This document shows, in pieces, positions 1 to 8,500 of a DNA stretch of 18,860 nt. Origin of the DNA: JAKJGA01 sp029554345 (lineage in GTDB: Bacteria; Spirochaetota; UBA4802; JAFGJZ01); contig DAOPBR010000048.1 in assembly GCA_035395685.1 (NCBI GenBank), positions 1 to 18,860 on the forward strand. The letters are read 5' to 3'. Under the pieces are notes generated by a model. It had not been told where the DNA came from, made no database searches, and saw only the letters and a program-made list of their open reading frames with translations. How positions within the stretch are numbered: position 1 is the stretch's first letter; each line of letters begins with the position of its first letter. The translations under genes and the position numbers were made by a program.

Positions 1-28
1 GGAGTTTGCCTCTTAATTTATTTTCAAA

Positions 29-115
29 ATGTTCAAATTATTTGAAGCGAGACAGTATTTATACCGTAATGGAATATATTCTGATGATTTTTTTGAAAAG
101 ATAAAAACTATTTAA
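29..115 (+). other. Short open frame, possible gene remnant
   Basis: A 28-codon frame starts at ATG 29 and ends at TAA 113-115. Its product looks protein-like (LFEARQYLYRNGIYSDDFF is its core) but I recognise no family. There is no clear ribosome binding site. An in-frame stop at 14-16 blocks extension to the left edge. It could be a tiny gene, the broken 3' end of a gene lying left of the window, or chance. Confidence 0.2.
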
Positions 116-127
116 CTTTTTTCCAAA

Positions 128-157
128 CTGAATAATAAAAGATATATTTATTATAAT
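128..157 (+). promoter_or_regulatory. Candidate promoter of the propeller lipoprotein
   Basis: A perfect TATAAT -10 box lies at 152-157. The best -35 is a weak CTGAAT at 128-133, giving an 18-base spacer. Transcription would begin near 164, leaving a ~70-base leader before the ATG at 234. Confidence 0.4.
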
Positions 158-174
158 AATGTCAGAAAAAGACT

Positions 175-204
175 TGATCACAATGAATATTTTCATTTTG
201 ATCA
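175..204. promoter_or_regulatory. Inverted repeat in the leader of the propeller lipoprotein gene
   Basis: TGATCACAATGAA (175-187) is matched by TTCATTTTGATCA (192-204), a 13-base dyad with one mismatch and a 4-base TATT spacer. It sits between the TATAAT box and the ribosome binding site at 223-227. It could be an operator acting as a roadblock, an mRNA hairpin, or a terminator for a gene to the left. It is not followed by a clean U-tract, so a regulatory role seems somewhat more likely. Confidence 0.4.
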
Positions 205-233
205 TTGATAAATAATAAATATGAGGAAATATA

Positions 234-1370
234 ATGAGTTCTTACTTAAGAAAGACTTTATTGGTAATAGTAGTATCTATAATAATAGCCGGATGCAGTT
301 ATCCTAGGTTGGCAACAATCACTGAAAAGGGAAGAACTCTTCATCTGATGGCCGGGAGAAACATGTATCCAACAGAGTTTCTTTCGATAAATCAGGTAAA
401 AATAAGTTCTGATAAGAAACAGCTTCTAATAATTCCAGCAAATGGAAACAAAATTCTCATGGATTCGACAGGAATTATAGATATTAGCAATATTAAGCCG
501 GGACTTGAATCAAAACCTGATCAGGTTTTTTTTTATGATAGTATAGGACGTTATAAAGAACAACAAATTAGTTCAGATGGAAAATATTCTTCTAAGGCAA
601 ACTTCTTTATGTTCAAATGGAGATCAGTTACAGTAACTGAAATTGCAAAAGGGAAAAAGCAAAAAATTGAAGCAGGCTTTGGTAGAATGGTCGGGCCTTA
701 TTATATAGGAAGAAACGACAAAATGTTTATTCATTTTATAGGCGGAGAAAATGAACTTGAACTCTATGATCTGAAAACTTCTAATAAGATTAACTCTATA
801 CCGATTGTTTATAGCGGAAATAATATAGATTCCTATGAATCAATGAGTTCGGATATACAGAATGATATTCTTGTTATGCATTCTCTCAAATTGATTCAAT
901 TTTATAATTTTTCGACAGGTGAACTTCTTGGGAATATGCTGATACTAAATGAAGATGATTGGGTTCTTATTTCTCCTGACGGAAATTATGATGGAACACC
1001 AAATGCTATTAATCTTTTAACATGGGTAGATGGACAGTATCAGATTAATCTTTCAAAATTTGAAAGCTTGTTATATACTAAAGGTTTATTCGGAAAGATT
1101 ATGAGCTTGTCTATGCCTTCAAGTGTTAAAGGGACCAATACTATTGCAGGTAAATATATTGGAAAAGTTAGAAAAGTGAAAGGTAATGAAATTATTATTT
1201 CATACGGAAGCGCCGGCGAAAATATTAAAATAGGCGACTCAGTTTATGTAGTTATTGACGGTAAAAAATATTTTCTAAGAATAACATTTCCAATGATGAC
1301 AAGCGCAAAATGCAGTCTCGAAGGAAATCAGAATATCGTCCTGCCTGTTGAAACTCCTGTATTCAAGTGA
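234..1370 (+). CDS. Propeller-like lipoprotein with shared C-terminal module
   Basis: A 378-residue predicted lipoprotein. The signal peptide ends in IIAG|C with the lipid-acceptor Cys at residue 21. GAGGA at 223-227, six bases before the ATG, supports the start. Residues ~30-235 are beta-rich with loose WD40-like repeats. Residues ~240-290 (DDWVLISPDGNYDGTP, then LLTWVDG and the segment to LFGKI) resemble a segment I know from the end of bacterial WD40 propellers that precede caspase-like domains. No caspase follows here. Residues ~309-376 instead form a compact beta module with GDSVYVV and FPMMTSAKC, which recurs at the N-terminus of the proteins at 1445-2197 and 4566-5372. It is probably anchored in the envelope as a binding scaffold; the function is unknown. 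It converges on the lectin gene with a hairpin between them. Confidence 0.75.
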   Translation: MSSYLRKTLLVIVVSIIIAGCSYPRLATITEKGRTLHLMAGRNMYPTEFLSINQVKISSDKKQLLIIPANGNKILMDSTGIIDISNIKPGLESKPDQVFFYDSIGRYKEQQISSDGKYSSKANFFMFKWRSVTVTEIAKGKKQKIEAGFGRMVGPYYIGRNDKMFIHFIGGENELELYDLKTSNKINSIPIVYSGNNIDSYESMSSDIQNDILVMHSLKLIQFYNFSTGELLGNMLILNEDDWVLISPDGNYDGTPNAINLLTWVDGQYQINLSKFESLLYTKGLFGKIMSLSMPSSVKGTNTIAGKYIGKVRKVKGNEIIISYGSAGENIKIGDSVYVVIDGKKYFLRITFPMMTSAKCSLEGNQNIVLPVETPVFK

Positions 1371-1394
1371 TGTAATAATTACTCGGAACAGCAA

Positions 1395-1417
1395 ACTTGC
1401 GGCATTTTGCCGCAAGT
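1395..1417. terminator. Bidirectional hairpin between convergent genes
   Basis: ACTTGCGGC (1395-1403) and GCCGCAAGT (1409-1417) form a perfect 9-base-pair GC-rich stem with an ATTTT loop. It sits between the stop codons of two convergent genes (1370 and 1445), so it can serve both strands. The U-tracts on both sides are short. Confidence 0.7.
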
Positions 1418-1444
1418 ATTTCAAGAATTATGCCTTACAAATAA

Positions 1445-2197
1445 TCAGTTGCTTATTATTTCCACGATTCCACGATGTTCAGATGATTCCCAATCATCAT
1501 CCCAGCAGTTTCTTCCACTATAATTCATCGCTCCAAAGTTCTGCCGACCCTGATAATTATCAGGTTGTCCATTATCCCAATTTAAATAAATAATTTCTTC
1601 TCCGGAAATCCAGTTCCATTTATTTGAACTCCATGTGGAAGTATCTCTTATTAATCCAATCCAAAAAAGTTCGTTTCTGCCGAATGTTGTACGGATCCAT
1701 TCTTCTTCTGATCTTGATCTTATTGTCACAAGATGACCTCCTGCTTCGACGGCTTCTTTTTCTGCACTTTCCCAACTTCCTGATCTTGTCACAAAATACT
1801 TATGTCCGTTTGCAGGATTTATATAATAATCTTTTTTAATATCAGATGAATTAGTTTTCTTAGCTGAATCAATTTCAGTCGTTTTTTCGGTTTTAGTTAT
1901 ATCAGATTTGATTCCGCCGGAATAAACAACCAAATTTATTTTTAATTTGCCTATGCTTCCAGATACGATTTTACATTTCGCGCTCGTCTGCATAGCAAAA
2001 GTAACCTGAAGTAATACTGATTTATCTCCGGTTAAAAGATGCAGAGTTTCTCCCATGACAAAAGGTGCATCAGGATTTTCATTTCTTACTGTTATCTCAC
2101 TGCCGCTTATCTTTGTTATTATTCCGGCACGGTCTACCTGCGAATTTAGAGAGAAAGTGAGAGTTAAAAATAATATACTAGTAATTACTTTGTTCAT
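1445..2197 (-). CDS. Exported C-type lectin-like protein with shared N-terminal module
   Basis: A 250-residue exported protein. The signal peptide covers residues 1 to ~19, with mature protein from about SQV. AAGGAG (2205-2210) precedes the ATG and overlaps the stop of the upstream gene, so this is the last gene of a three-gene operon. Residues ~24-94 are the module shared with 234-1370 and 4566-5372 (GE at 49-50, GDKSV, MQTSAKC). A Ser/Thr/Lys-rich linker follows. Residues ~125-250 are a C-type lectin-like domain: WIGL at 179-182, NWDNGQPDN near 206-214, CWDDDW at 231-236 and a terminal GIVE strand. QPD is the galactose-type signature in animal C-type lectins. Only one lectin cysteine (C231) is visible, so the canonical disulfides are mostly missing. 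Carbohydrate or other ligand binding at the cell surface is inferred. Confidence 0.8.
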   Translation of the reverse strand: MNKVITSILFLTLTFSLNSQVDRAGIITKISGSEITVRNENPDAPFVMGETLHLLTGDKSVLLQVTFAMQTSAKCKIVSGSIGKLKINLVVYSGGIKSDITKTEKTTEIDSAKKTNSSDIKKDYYINPANGHKYFVTRSGSWESAEKEAVEAGGHLVTIRSRSEEEWIRTTFGRNELFWIGLIRDTSTWSSNKWNWISGEEIIYLNWDNGQPDNYQGRQNFGAMNYSGRNCWDDDWESSEHRGIVEIISN

Positions 2198-2208
2198 ACT
2201 ATAACTCC

Positions 2209-3702
2209 TTAGTATCTTCCGCCGAAAACATATCCTGCTTCCTCGGTTGCCAATTCATTTGGATATTTCTGGTAAAGAATTTCAAGAATAGATTTTAGAT
2301 TTTCATTGTCCTTTAAAGACTTATAAGAACGAGCCATTCCAAAGTACGCTTCTGCTCTTGTCTCTGAATCGGGATAGCGCTTCACGAGAGATTCAAATGT
2401 CGCAAGAGCTGCTTGAGCGTCATTGAGATAAAGAAGCTGAATATGCCCTTTTCTGTAAACAGCTCTGTTTACATCACCGCTAGTGTTGTATCGGTTTATG
2501 TACTCGTCATATTTTGCAACAGCTCCCTCCCAGTTTTTTCTCTGTTCAAGATTAACTGCCTGGTCATAAAGCTCTGTGCTGATTTTTTCGAGTTTGATAA
2601 TCTTTTCTGTTACACGCGCAGGCTCAAGAACTATTGAAATATCGGCGCTCTCATATCCCTGAAAAGATGCTCGGATTGAATGTTCGCCCTTTACTAAGGA
2701 AACTAAAAGCGGAGATTTTCCGGAAGGCTGTCCGTCAATGACAATATCCGCCGATGAAGGTTGAGTCTGAATTTGAAGTGTTCCTATTTTGTTGTTTATC
2801 GCGTCTTCAATTTCCTGGGCTATTTTGCGCGCAAGAGGACGGATTCCGTTCAAACTTCCGATTTCAGAGAATCCCATATAAATGGTTCTTTCTTCTGTTG
2901 TTGAATTTACTTTGTAGCGTATGCATATTGATGATGGAAATATTTTAATCTCTCCATCGACTCTGTATTGTATTCCCCTTTCGCTGAAAGCTTTGTCTGT
3001 TCCTGAACCGTAAATGCCGCACATTTCGATTTCTTTAGCGTCAATTACAGATTTGAGATGAGTTCTTTCGACTGCAGCTATTTTTGAACGGGCGCCGAGT
3101 TCGCTGTTTAAAACTTCTGAAAAAGCTCCGCCGTAACCGGCATTCTGTGCCTTCAGGTTTCCTTCTTCAAAGCGGCTTACAGCAATTATAGGAAGATTTG
3201 CAGTTTCTTTTTCCTTCTTTTCAAGATCTTCGCGGGTGAGAGTTATTTCGACGTCTTTGTTGATGAAATTGCACGCACTTTCAACATCTATAGCGGAGCA
3301 GCCGGATGAATGCATTATTCCCCAGTTGTCGATATTAACTGATCTGGAATCTATTTCATAATGATTACCGAATTTCGCGACAGATCCTACGGTAAGATAT
3401 TTGATCTGAAGACTTTTTCCTTTCGCAAGAAGAGCATTCTCGTCGCCGATTCCGGCCTGAGCCAGAGAAAGATCATCAATAAAAGATTGAAGTTCGCCGC
3501 TTTTTCTGAATTCGAACCATTTTCCGCTTGAAAAAGAATTTTCAAGAATTGACGCGGCATTTGTTCCGGCATTTTCCGCTTCTGCGCTTTCAGTTAAAGG
3601 AATGAAAGGTGTTACGGCAAAACATATTTTTTCTTCATCAGAAAGAAGAGAAAGTCCTGCGAACATGCAGATTATGATGATTGTTGTTATTAATTTTTTC
3701 AT
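2209..3702 (-). CDS. Exported CsgG/TolB-N-like, PEGA and TPR protein
   Basis: A 497-residue exported protein with signal peptide residues 1-21 and no lipobox cysteine. Residues ~24-155 and ~170-303 are two alpha/beta segments that each look like the lipoprotein-type domain found in CsgG, FlgO and TolB N-termini. The first has ALLAKGKSLQIKYLTVGSV; the second begins PIIAVSRFEEG and contains ERGIQYRVDGEIKI. Residues ~307-371 are a PEGA domain (GTLQIQTQPSSADIVIDG, then GKSPLLVSLVKGEHSI). Residues ~376-490 are TPR-like helices with paired YP turns. The start is set by GGAGA in the end of the preceding gene; the upstream TAA at 3704-3706 lies one base away, so the two are translationally coupled. 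PEGA domains usually act in surface-layer or envelope binding; a scaffold role is inferred. Confidence 0.75.
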   Translation of the reverse strand: MKKLITTIIIICMFAGLSLLSDEEKICFAVTPFIPLTESAEAENAGTNAASILENSFSSGKWFEFRKSGELQSFIDDLSLAQAGIGDENALLAKGKSLQIKYLTVGSVAKFGNHYEIDSRSVNIDNWGIMHSSGCSAIDVESACNFINKDVEITLTREDLEKKEKETANLPIIAVSRFEEGNLKAQNAGYGGAFSEVLNSELGARSKIAAVERTHLKSVIDAKEIEMCGIYGSGTDKAFSERGIQYRVDGEIKIFPSSICIRYKVNSTTEERTIYMGFSEIGSLNGIRPLARKIAQEIEDAINNKIGTLQIQTQPSSADIVIDGQPSGKSPLLVSLVKGEHSIRASFQGYESADISIVLEPARVTEKIIKLEKISTELYDQAVNLEQRKNWEGAVAKYDEYINRYNTSGDVNRAVYRKGHIQLLYLNDAQAALATFESLVKRYPDSETRAEAYFGMARSYKSLKDNENLKSILEILYQKYPNELATEEAGYVFGGRY

Positions 3703-3703
3703 C

Positions 3704-4447
3704 TTAGTTCTCCAATGCCTTTATCCAGAATTTTACTGCGGCTCGTTCAGGTGCATTAGGCCGGCGTTTGAGATACTCCTTATAGCTCGCCGCGGCTTTC
3801 TCTTTATCATTGAGAACTCTTTCATATAATAAGCCCATGTTTTTGTACAATGGAGCAAAGTCGCTTTTGATTGACTGGACTTTTAGAAAAGCCTGTTCGG
3901 ATTCTTTTCCTTTTTTGAGGACATATAAAGTAGATCCGAGATTATTATATGCTTCATAGAAATTCTTATTAAGCGAAACTGCCCGCTGATACATCGTTAC
4001 GGCATTTGTGTAATTCTTTCTGATGTAATTAAGATTGCCGAGCTCATACCATGAAGGCGCGTGCTTCTGATCAATTGAAACAGCTGTGTTCAATTCGGTT
4101 TCTGCCTCAGAAAGTCTGCTTTCGATTAGAAGTGATTTTCCGAGCGCATAATGCGCGAATGCCGACTGTGGATAAAACTTAACAGCTTCATTCGCGCTTT
4201 TTCTTGAAGATATAATATCTCCTTTTTGGAATTCTATCTCCGAAATCTGACCGTGAATTTCCGATCTCTCAAAGTCGTCTTTCGCGGAAGAAAGTTTAGT
4301 TTTGAGTTCTGAAAGCTTTTTGTTGATATCTGCATTTTCTGCAATCTTTGTTTCGTCTTTCAGCATGTCCTCAACGGATTTTTTCTTGGAACATGAGACG
4401 AGGGATAAAATTAAAATGCTCATCATAATTGTTATAACTCTATGCAC
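3704..4447 (-). CDS. TPR lipoprotein, first gene of the operon
   Basis: A 247-residue predicted lipoprotein with signal sequence ending LVS|C at Cys19, followed by KKK. The start is GTG at 4445-4447, preceded on the minus strand by GAGAGG six bases upstream; the next in-frame ATG would cut into the signal peptide. Residues ~25-80 are charged and helical (LSELKTKLSSAKDDFERSE), possibly coiled coil. Residues ~82-240 contain about five tetratricopeptide repeats with the usual W/Y-LG, A and P positions, for example SWYELGNLNYIRKNYTNAV and AYNNLGSTLYVLKKG. It likely acts as a membrane-anchored protein-protein adaptor, with the CsgG/PEGA/TPR protein and the lectin encoded just downstream as natural partners. 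I cannot assign a specific family. Confidence 0.8.
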   Translation of the reverse strand: MHRVITIMMSILILSLVSCSKKKSVEDMLKDETKIAENADINKKLSELKTKLSSAKDDFERSEIHGQISEIEFQKGDIISSRKSANEAVKFYPQSAFAHYALGKSLLIESRLSEAETELNTAVSIDQKHAPSWYELGNLNYIRKNYTNAVTMYQRAVSLNKNFYEAYNNLGSTLYVLKKGKESEQAFLKVQSIKSDFAPLYKNMGLLYERVLNDKEKAAASYKEYLKRRPNAPERAAVKFWIKALEN

Positions 4448-4506
4448 TATGATCCTCTCTTTAGATTATGAAATGAAATACATCATTTTTTATGATAAAA
4501 CGGATT

Positions 4507-4538
4507 ATTACAATGTGTAATTATACCTTTACTGTCAA
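4507..4538 (-). promoter_or_regulatory. Candidate promoter/operator region of the TPR-PEGA-lectin operon
   Basis: On the minus strand TTGACA (plus 4533-4538) is a perfect -35 box. A TATAAT (plus 4520-4525) follows only 7 bases later, too close to pair with it. Downstream lies a perfect dyad ATTACA-ATG-TGTAAT (plus 4507-4521) at about the position of the -10 box for the TTGACA. It may be an operator overlapping the promoter. Exact -35/-10 pairing is uncertain. Confidence 0.35.
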
Positions 4539-4565
4539 GAAACTGTTTTTTGCAAAGTGAACTTA

Positions 4566-5372
4566 TCATTCATTATGGCTATCTTGAAATTGTATATTAA
4601 TTGAATAAAGAATTTTTGTATCTTGAGAAAAAAAGAAACTAACGATTGTACCATGAGAACTTTTATAGTTTAATGAAAAAAAATCCGTATTGCTAATTTC
4701 TTCTTCGGGTTTTCCAAATAATTGAATAATTGATGAAGAAGAAAGTCCGAAAAGTTTTAAGCAAGGGTCTTTTATTCCTTTTGAACGCAAAAAATGAACT
4801 GTTCCTTTATTTGATGTATCTAGGTAAGCAAATTTCCCATTTTTGATTAATTCTGAACTTATTTTTATTCTGCTTATTTTAGTAGGATCACCTGAATCGT
4901 TCTCGGAACTAATTTCAACATAGCAATTTTCTTCAACTTCATTATTCCAGAAAATTATAGTCTGTGATAAACTTGAAGATATGATGGCAAATGAATCTCC
5001 CAATACTGTAAGGGCTTTATCAATAGAATCGTTTTTTGTGAATCCGATAAAAGTATCAAAGGAATCTAATTTTAAAGGTTTGTAGATTTTGCCGGATATA
5101 ACGGGTTCATTTAATCTAAGATTATTGATTTTCCCCGATATCAATATGCATTGTGCGGAAACTTGCATTGGAAATATGACACGTAATACAACTGATTTAT
5201 CTCCTTGCTGAAGATAAAGATTTTCTCCCATTTCAAATGGCTCACTGGAATTATCATTTTTGACAGTTATTTCTTTCATTGTTATTTTTACTATTTTACC
5301 TGTATGTTTTACCTGACTTTGCAAGGAGATAGAAAAAAGAACAATAAAAAGTATCGAAAAAAAATAATTGAT
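4566..5372 (-). CDS. Exported protein with shared N-terminal module; apparent ATC start
   Basis: Reading from the only standard start (TTG at 5324) gives 252 residues with no signal peptide and no ribosome binding site. The open frame continues upstream and encodes a clear signal peptide, NYFFSILFIVLFSISLQSQV. Starting at the ATC at 5370-5372 gives 268 residues that align with the lectin protein (1445-2197) position for position: GE at 49-50, GDKSV at 57-61, MQ at 69-70, SA at 72-73, C75, SG at 79-80. A weak AGGT lies four bases upstream. Residues ~24-94 are the shared module. Residues ~105-268 look like two beta-rich repeats of the LFG-x-S-x-x-x-I-x-x-x-x-G-x-P type, reminiscent of BamE/BLIP folds (low confidence). 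Either ATC is used for initiation, the start codon is mutated, or there is a sequence error. Confidence 0.6.
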   Translation of the reverse strand: MNYFFSILFIVLFSISLQSQVKHTGKIVKITMKEITVKNDNSSEPFEMGENLYLQQGDKSVVLRVIFPMQVSAQCILISGKINNLRLNEPVISGKIYKPLKLDSFDTFIGFTKNDSIDKALTVLGDSFAIISSSLSQTIIFWNNEVEENCYVEISSENDSGDPTKISRIKISSELIKNGKFAYLDTSNKGTVHFLRSKGIKDPCLKLFGLSSSSIIQLFGKPEEEISNTDFFSLNYKSSHGTIVSFFFSQDTKILYSINIQFQDSHNE

Positions 5373-5460
5373 AGTTACCTGATTAAAATATAATGCGTAT
5401 AGTAAATACTGCCGTTAAATATGATAAACATGATTCGTATAATAACCTCATAATTATTAA

Positions 5461-5488
5461 TTAAAAATGTACAGTAGTTAAAACTGCA
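5461..5488 (-). terminator. Possible terminator after the TrmO-UvrA fusion gene
   Basis: On the minus strand TGCAGT (plus 5483-5488) can pair with ACTGTA (plus 5470-5475) with one G-T wobble, across a 7-base loop, followed by CATTTTTAA. It lies about 35 bases past the stop at 5525. The stem is short, so this is tentative. Confidence 0.35.
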
Positions 5489-5524
5489 TTTGACTATAAA
5501 TATGTTTAAACCAATAGAAGAAAG

Positions 5525-8500
5525 TTACATCAAATATCCTCCTTTTTCCCCGCCTTCCGGGCCGAGTTCTATGATATGATCCGCTTTACTTATTATTTCT
5601 TTATTGTGTTCAATTGCAATTATGGTATTTCCTCTTGAGGTCAATTCAGAGAAAACATCTGCAATTCGATTAACATCAGCCGGGTGAAGACCCGATGATG
5701 GTTCGTCCAAAACATAAATACAAGATGTTGTTTTATCATTGGAGAGTTCACCGGAAAGCTTTATTCTTTGAGCTTCTCCGCCGGAAAGAGTCAATGCGCT
5801 TTGTCCGAGTTTAATATATCCTAATCCTGTTTTTTTCATAGATGATAATATTCCGGCAACAGCAATATCTTCAGCAAAAAAAGATAAGGCTTCATCAACA
5901 CTCATTTCTAGAATATCCGAAATAGACTTGTTCTTATATTTAATCTTTAAAATCTTATCGTTATATCTTTTTCCTCCGCATTCAGGGCATACAATCCACA
6001 TGTCAGGCATAAATCCCATTTCTATCTTTTTCTGACCTGAACCACCGCAAGAATTACATGCACCGCCTTTACTGTTAAAACTGAAAAGGTTTTCAGTGAA
6101 TTTATTTTTTCTTGCTTCTTCAGTTTTTGAATATATTTTTCTTATTTCATCAAAAACGCCGGTATAGGTTGCCGGATTTGAACGAGGAGTTCTGCCGATC
6201 GGATTCTGAGTGATAAAAACAATATCCTGTATAGTTTCTAATCCTTCGATTGAATCATAATCACCTTTGATGATAGAACCATGTTTGCAGTAATGATTCA
6301 AAACCGGAACAAGAGTCTTTGTGACTAGACTGCTTTTGCCTGAACCGCTTCTTCCAATTACACAGGCTAGTTTTCCGATCGGGAATGATGCAGTGATTGA
6401 TTTAAGATTATTTTTTCGAGCACCTGTAATCCGAATACAATTGGTATGATCAATATTTTGGTTTGAGGATTTATGTTTAGATTGCGGCAATAAATATATG
6501 CCTGTTACTGAATTGTTGTTTCTAATTATTTGTTCAGGTGTTCCCTCTGCGACAATTTTTCCTCCTTCGCTTCCCGCCCCTGGTCCGAAATCAGCAATAT
6601 AATCAGCTTCCTTGATAACTTCAGTATTATGTTCAACTACAATAACAGTATTTCCTGAATCACGGAGTTTTTTAATAGAGTTAATAATATTTGAATAATC
6701 TCCCGCATGAAGCCCTGATGTTGGTTCGTCAAGGATGTAAAGCAGATCTGAAAGACCGCATCCGAATTGAGAAGCAAGTTTTAGTCTCTGGGCTTCACCT
6801 CCAGATAAAGTGGAAACACTTCTGCCAATTTGGAGATAATTAAGTCCGACTTCCCTTAGAGCTTCAGTTCGGAATTTGATTCCTTCAATTATGTCTTCAC
6901 AAAGAACTTGTTCTTCGGGTGATAAAATTGTATGCAAAGAGTCAATCCAATCATACAAAGAATCAATTGAAAACAAATCGAGTTCGGGGAATCTTTTTTT
7001 GCCTGCCGTAACGAAACGCGCTTCAGCATTAAGCTTTTCTCCTTTGCATTCAGGACATTCTTTTTCTTCCATAAATTGTAAATAGAAATCCGCAGAAACT
7101 TTTCCATGTGATGATCTGAAAAGTCTTTTTATATGAGAAACTGCACCTTCAACCTGTTTGCAGATTTCACCTGATCTGCCGCTGCTTCCTTTATAAGAAA
7201 GAGTATATTTTTTTCCTTCTGTTCCATAAAGAGCTTTTTGTTTAAATTCTTCAGGAAGCTCTTTCCATGAAAGATCGAGATCAATTTTCATACTGCTCGC
7301 GAGGGCAATGAGTTCCCCTTTCATCCAGTTTGCACTCGGTTTATTGATAAATTTTCTCATGTCGCCCCACCACGCAGAAGCTCCGTCAAGAATAGATTTA
7401 TTTGGATTATCTATAATGAGATCTTCTGATACTTCCATCTTTTTTCCGTTTCCTCCACATTCACGGCATACGGACTCCGGATTGTTCAGGCTGAATAATG
7501 AAGGTGTTAAATCGAAAAAAGATTTTCCGCAATGATAGCAATGATTCCGTGTATGAATAATATATTCATCTTTGTCAGAAGTGCAAAGTTTTAATGCGCC
7601 GTTTTCTTTTAATAAGATGTTTTCAATTTCTTCAATGAAGTAAGTTTTCTCTTTATTTCTACAATCAATTTCAACGACTTTTCCTGTTTTAACTGAATGA
7701 ATTTTAAAAGATATTTTATCATGAAGCGTATAAATAATTTCAGCGATTTTCCGAGATGTTTTTGGTTCAACTGCTTTACCGCATGAAGGACAATGTCTGA
7801 TTCCTATGCGTGAAAAAAGCAAACGGAGATAGTCGCTGATTTCAGAATAGGTTCCGACTGTTGAGCGCGAATTACGTGGAATAGATTTTTGTTCAACTGC
7901 TATTGCAGGAGGAAGATTTTCAATTTTATCAAAAGACGGTCTTTCAAACTGTTTAAAGGAAAGTCTTGCAGATGAAGATAGGGTGTCCATGAATCTTCTG
8001 CTGCTTTCAGCAAAAATAGTGTCAAATGCGAGAGAAGACTTTCCGCTTCCGCTAAGTCCCGTAAAAACTGTTATCTGCTTTTTAGGAATTTTTAAAGAGA
8101 CATTTTTCAGATTGTTTTCGCATGCACCCGTTATAGTAATAAAATTTACGTCTGATTCTTCATTCTTTTTTTTAGCCTTTATAAGATGCTTAAGAATATT
8201 TTCATTTTTTAATCCATAAAGATTAACAAGACGACGAAAATCAGATTCAATAATATGTTCGGCTTTTGTATGAGAAAAAGAATCTTCGTACCATTCTCCC
8301 CAATGGTTTATCCATTCAGGGATAAAAAAATCTTTTACTCTGTATTCCGAGGGAATATACGGAAAAACATTTATTACCGGGGATTTATCAAAAGCATCGG
8401 TATCATTAATTTCTATTATTCCTGACTGCCGGTCAATCATGATCACTTCACATGTTGTTACTGCTATCGGATTAGGTCTGACTGGAGATCGGGATGCGAA

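Noticed and set aside
1348..1839. Plus-strand open frames opposite the lectin gene
   Set aside because: They lie antisense to a well-supported gene, lack ribosome binding sites and give no recognisable protein.
4520..4538. TTGACA and TATAAT as one promoter ahead of the TPR lipoprotein
   Set aside because: Only 7 bases separate them on the minus strand, far too short for a sigma-70 promoter.
5322..5324. TTG as the start of the exported protein at 4566-5372
   Set aside because: No SD site, and it would remove a clear signal peptide that aligns with the lectin protein.
5525..8170. Ordinary excinuclease UvrA
   Set aside because: The UvrB-binding region is shortened and the protein carries TrmO-like domains at its N-terminus; it fits class II-like UvrA better.
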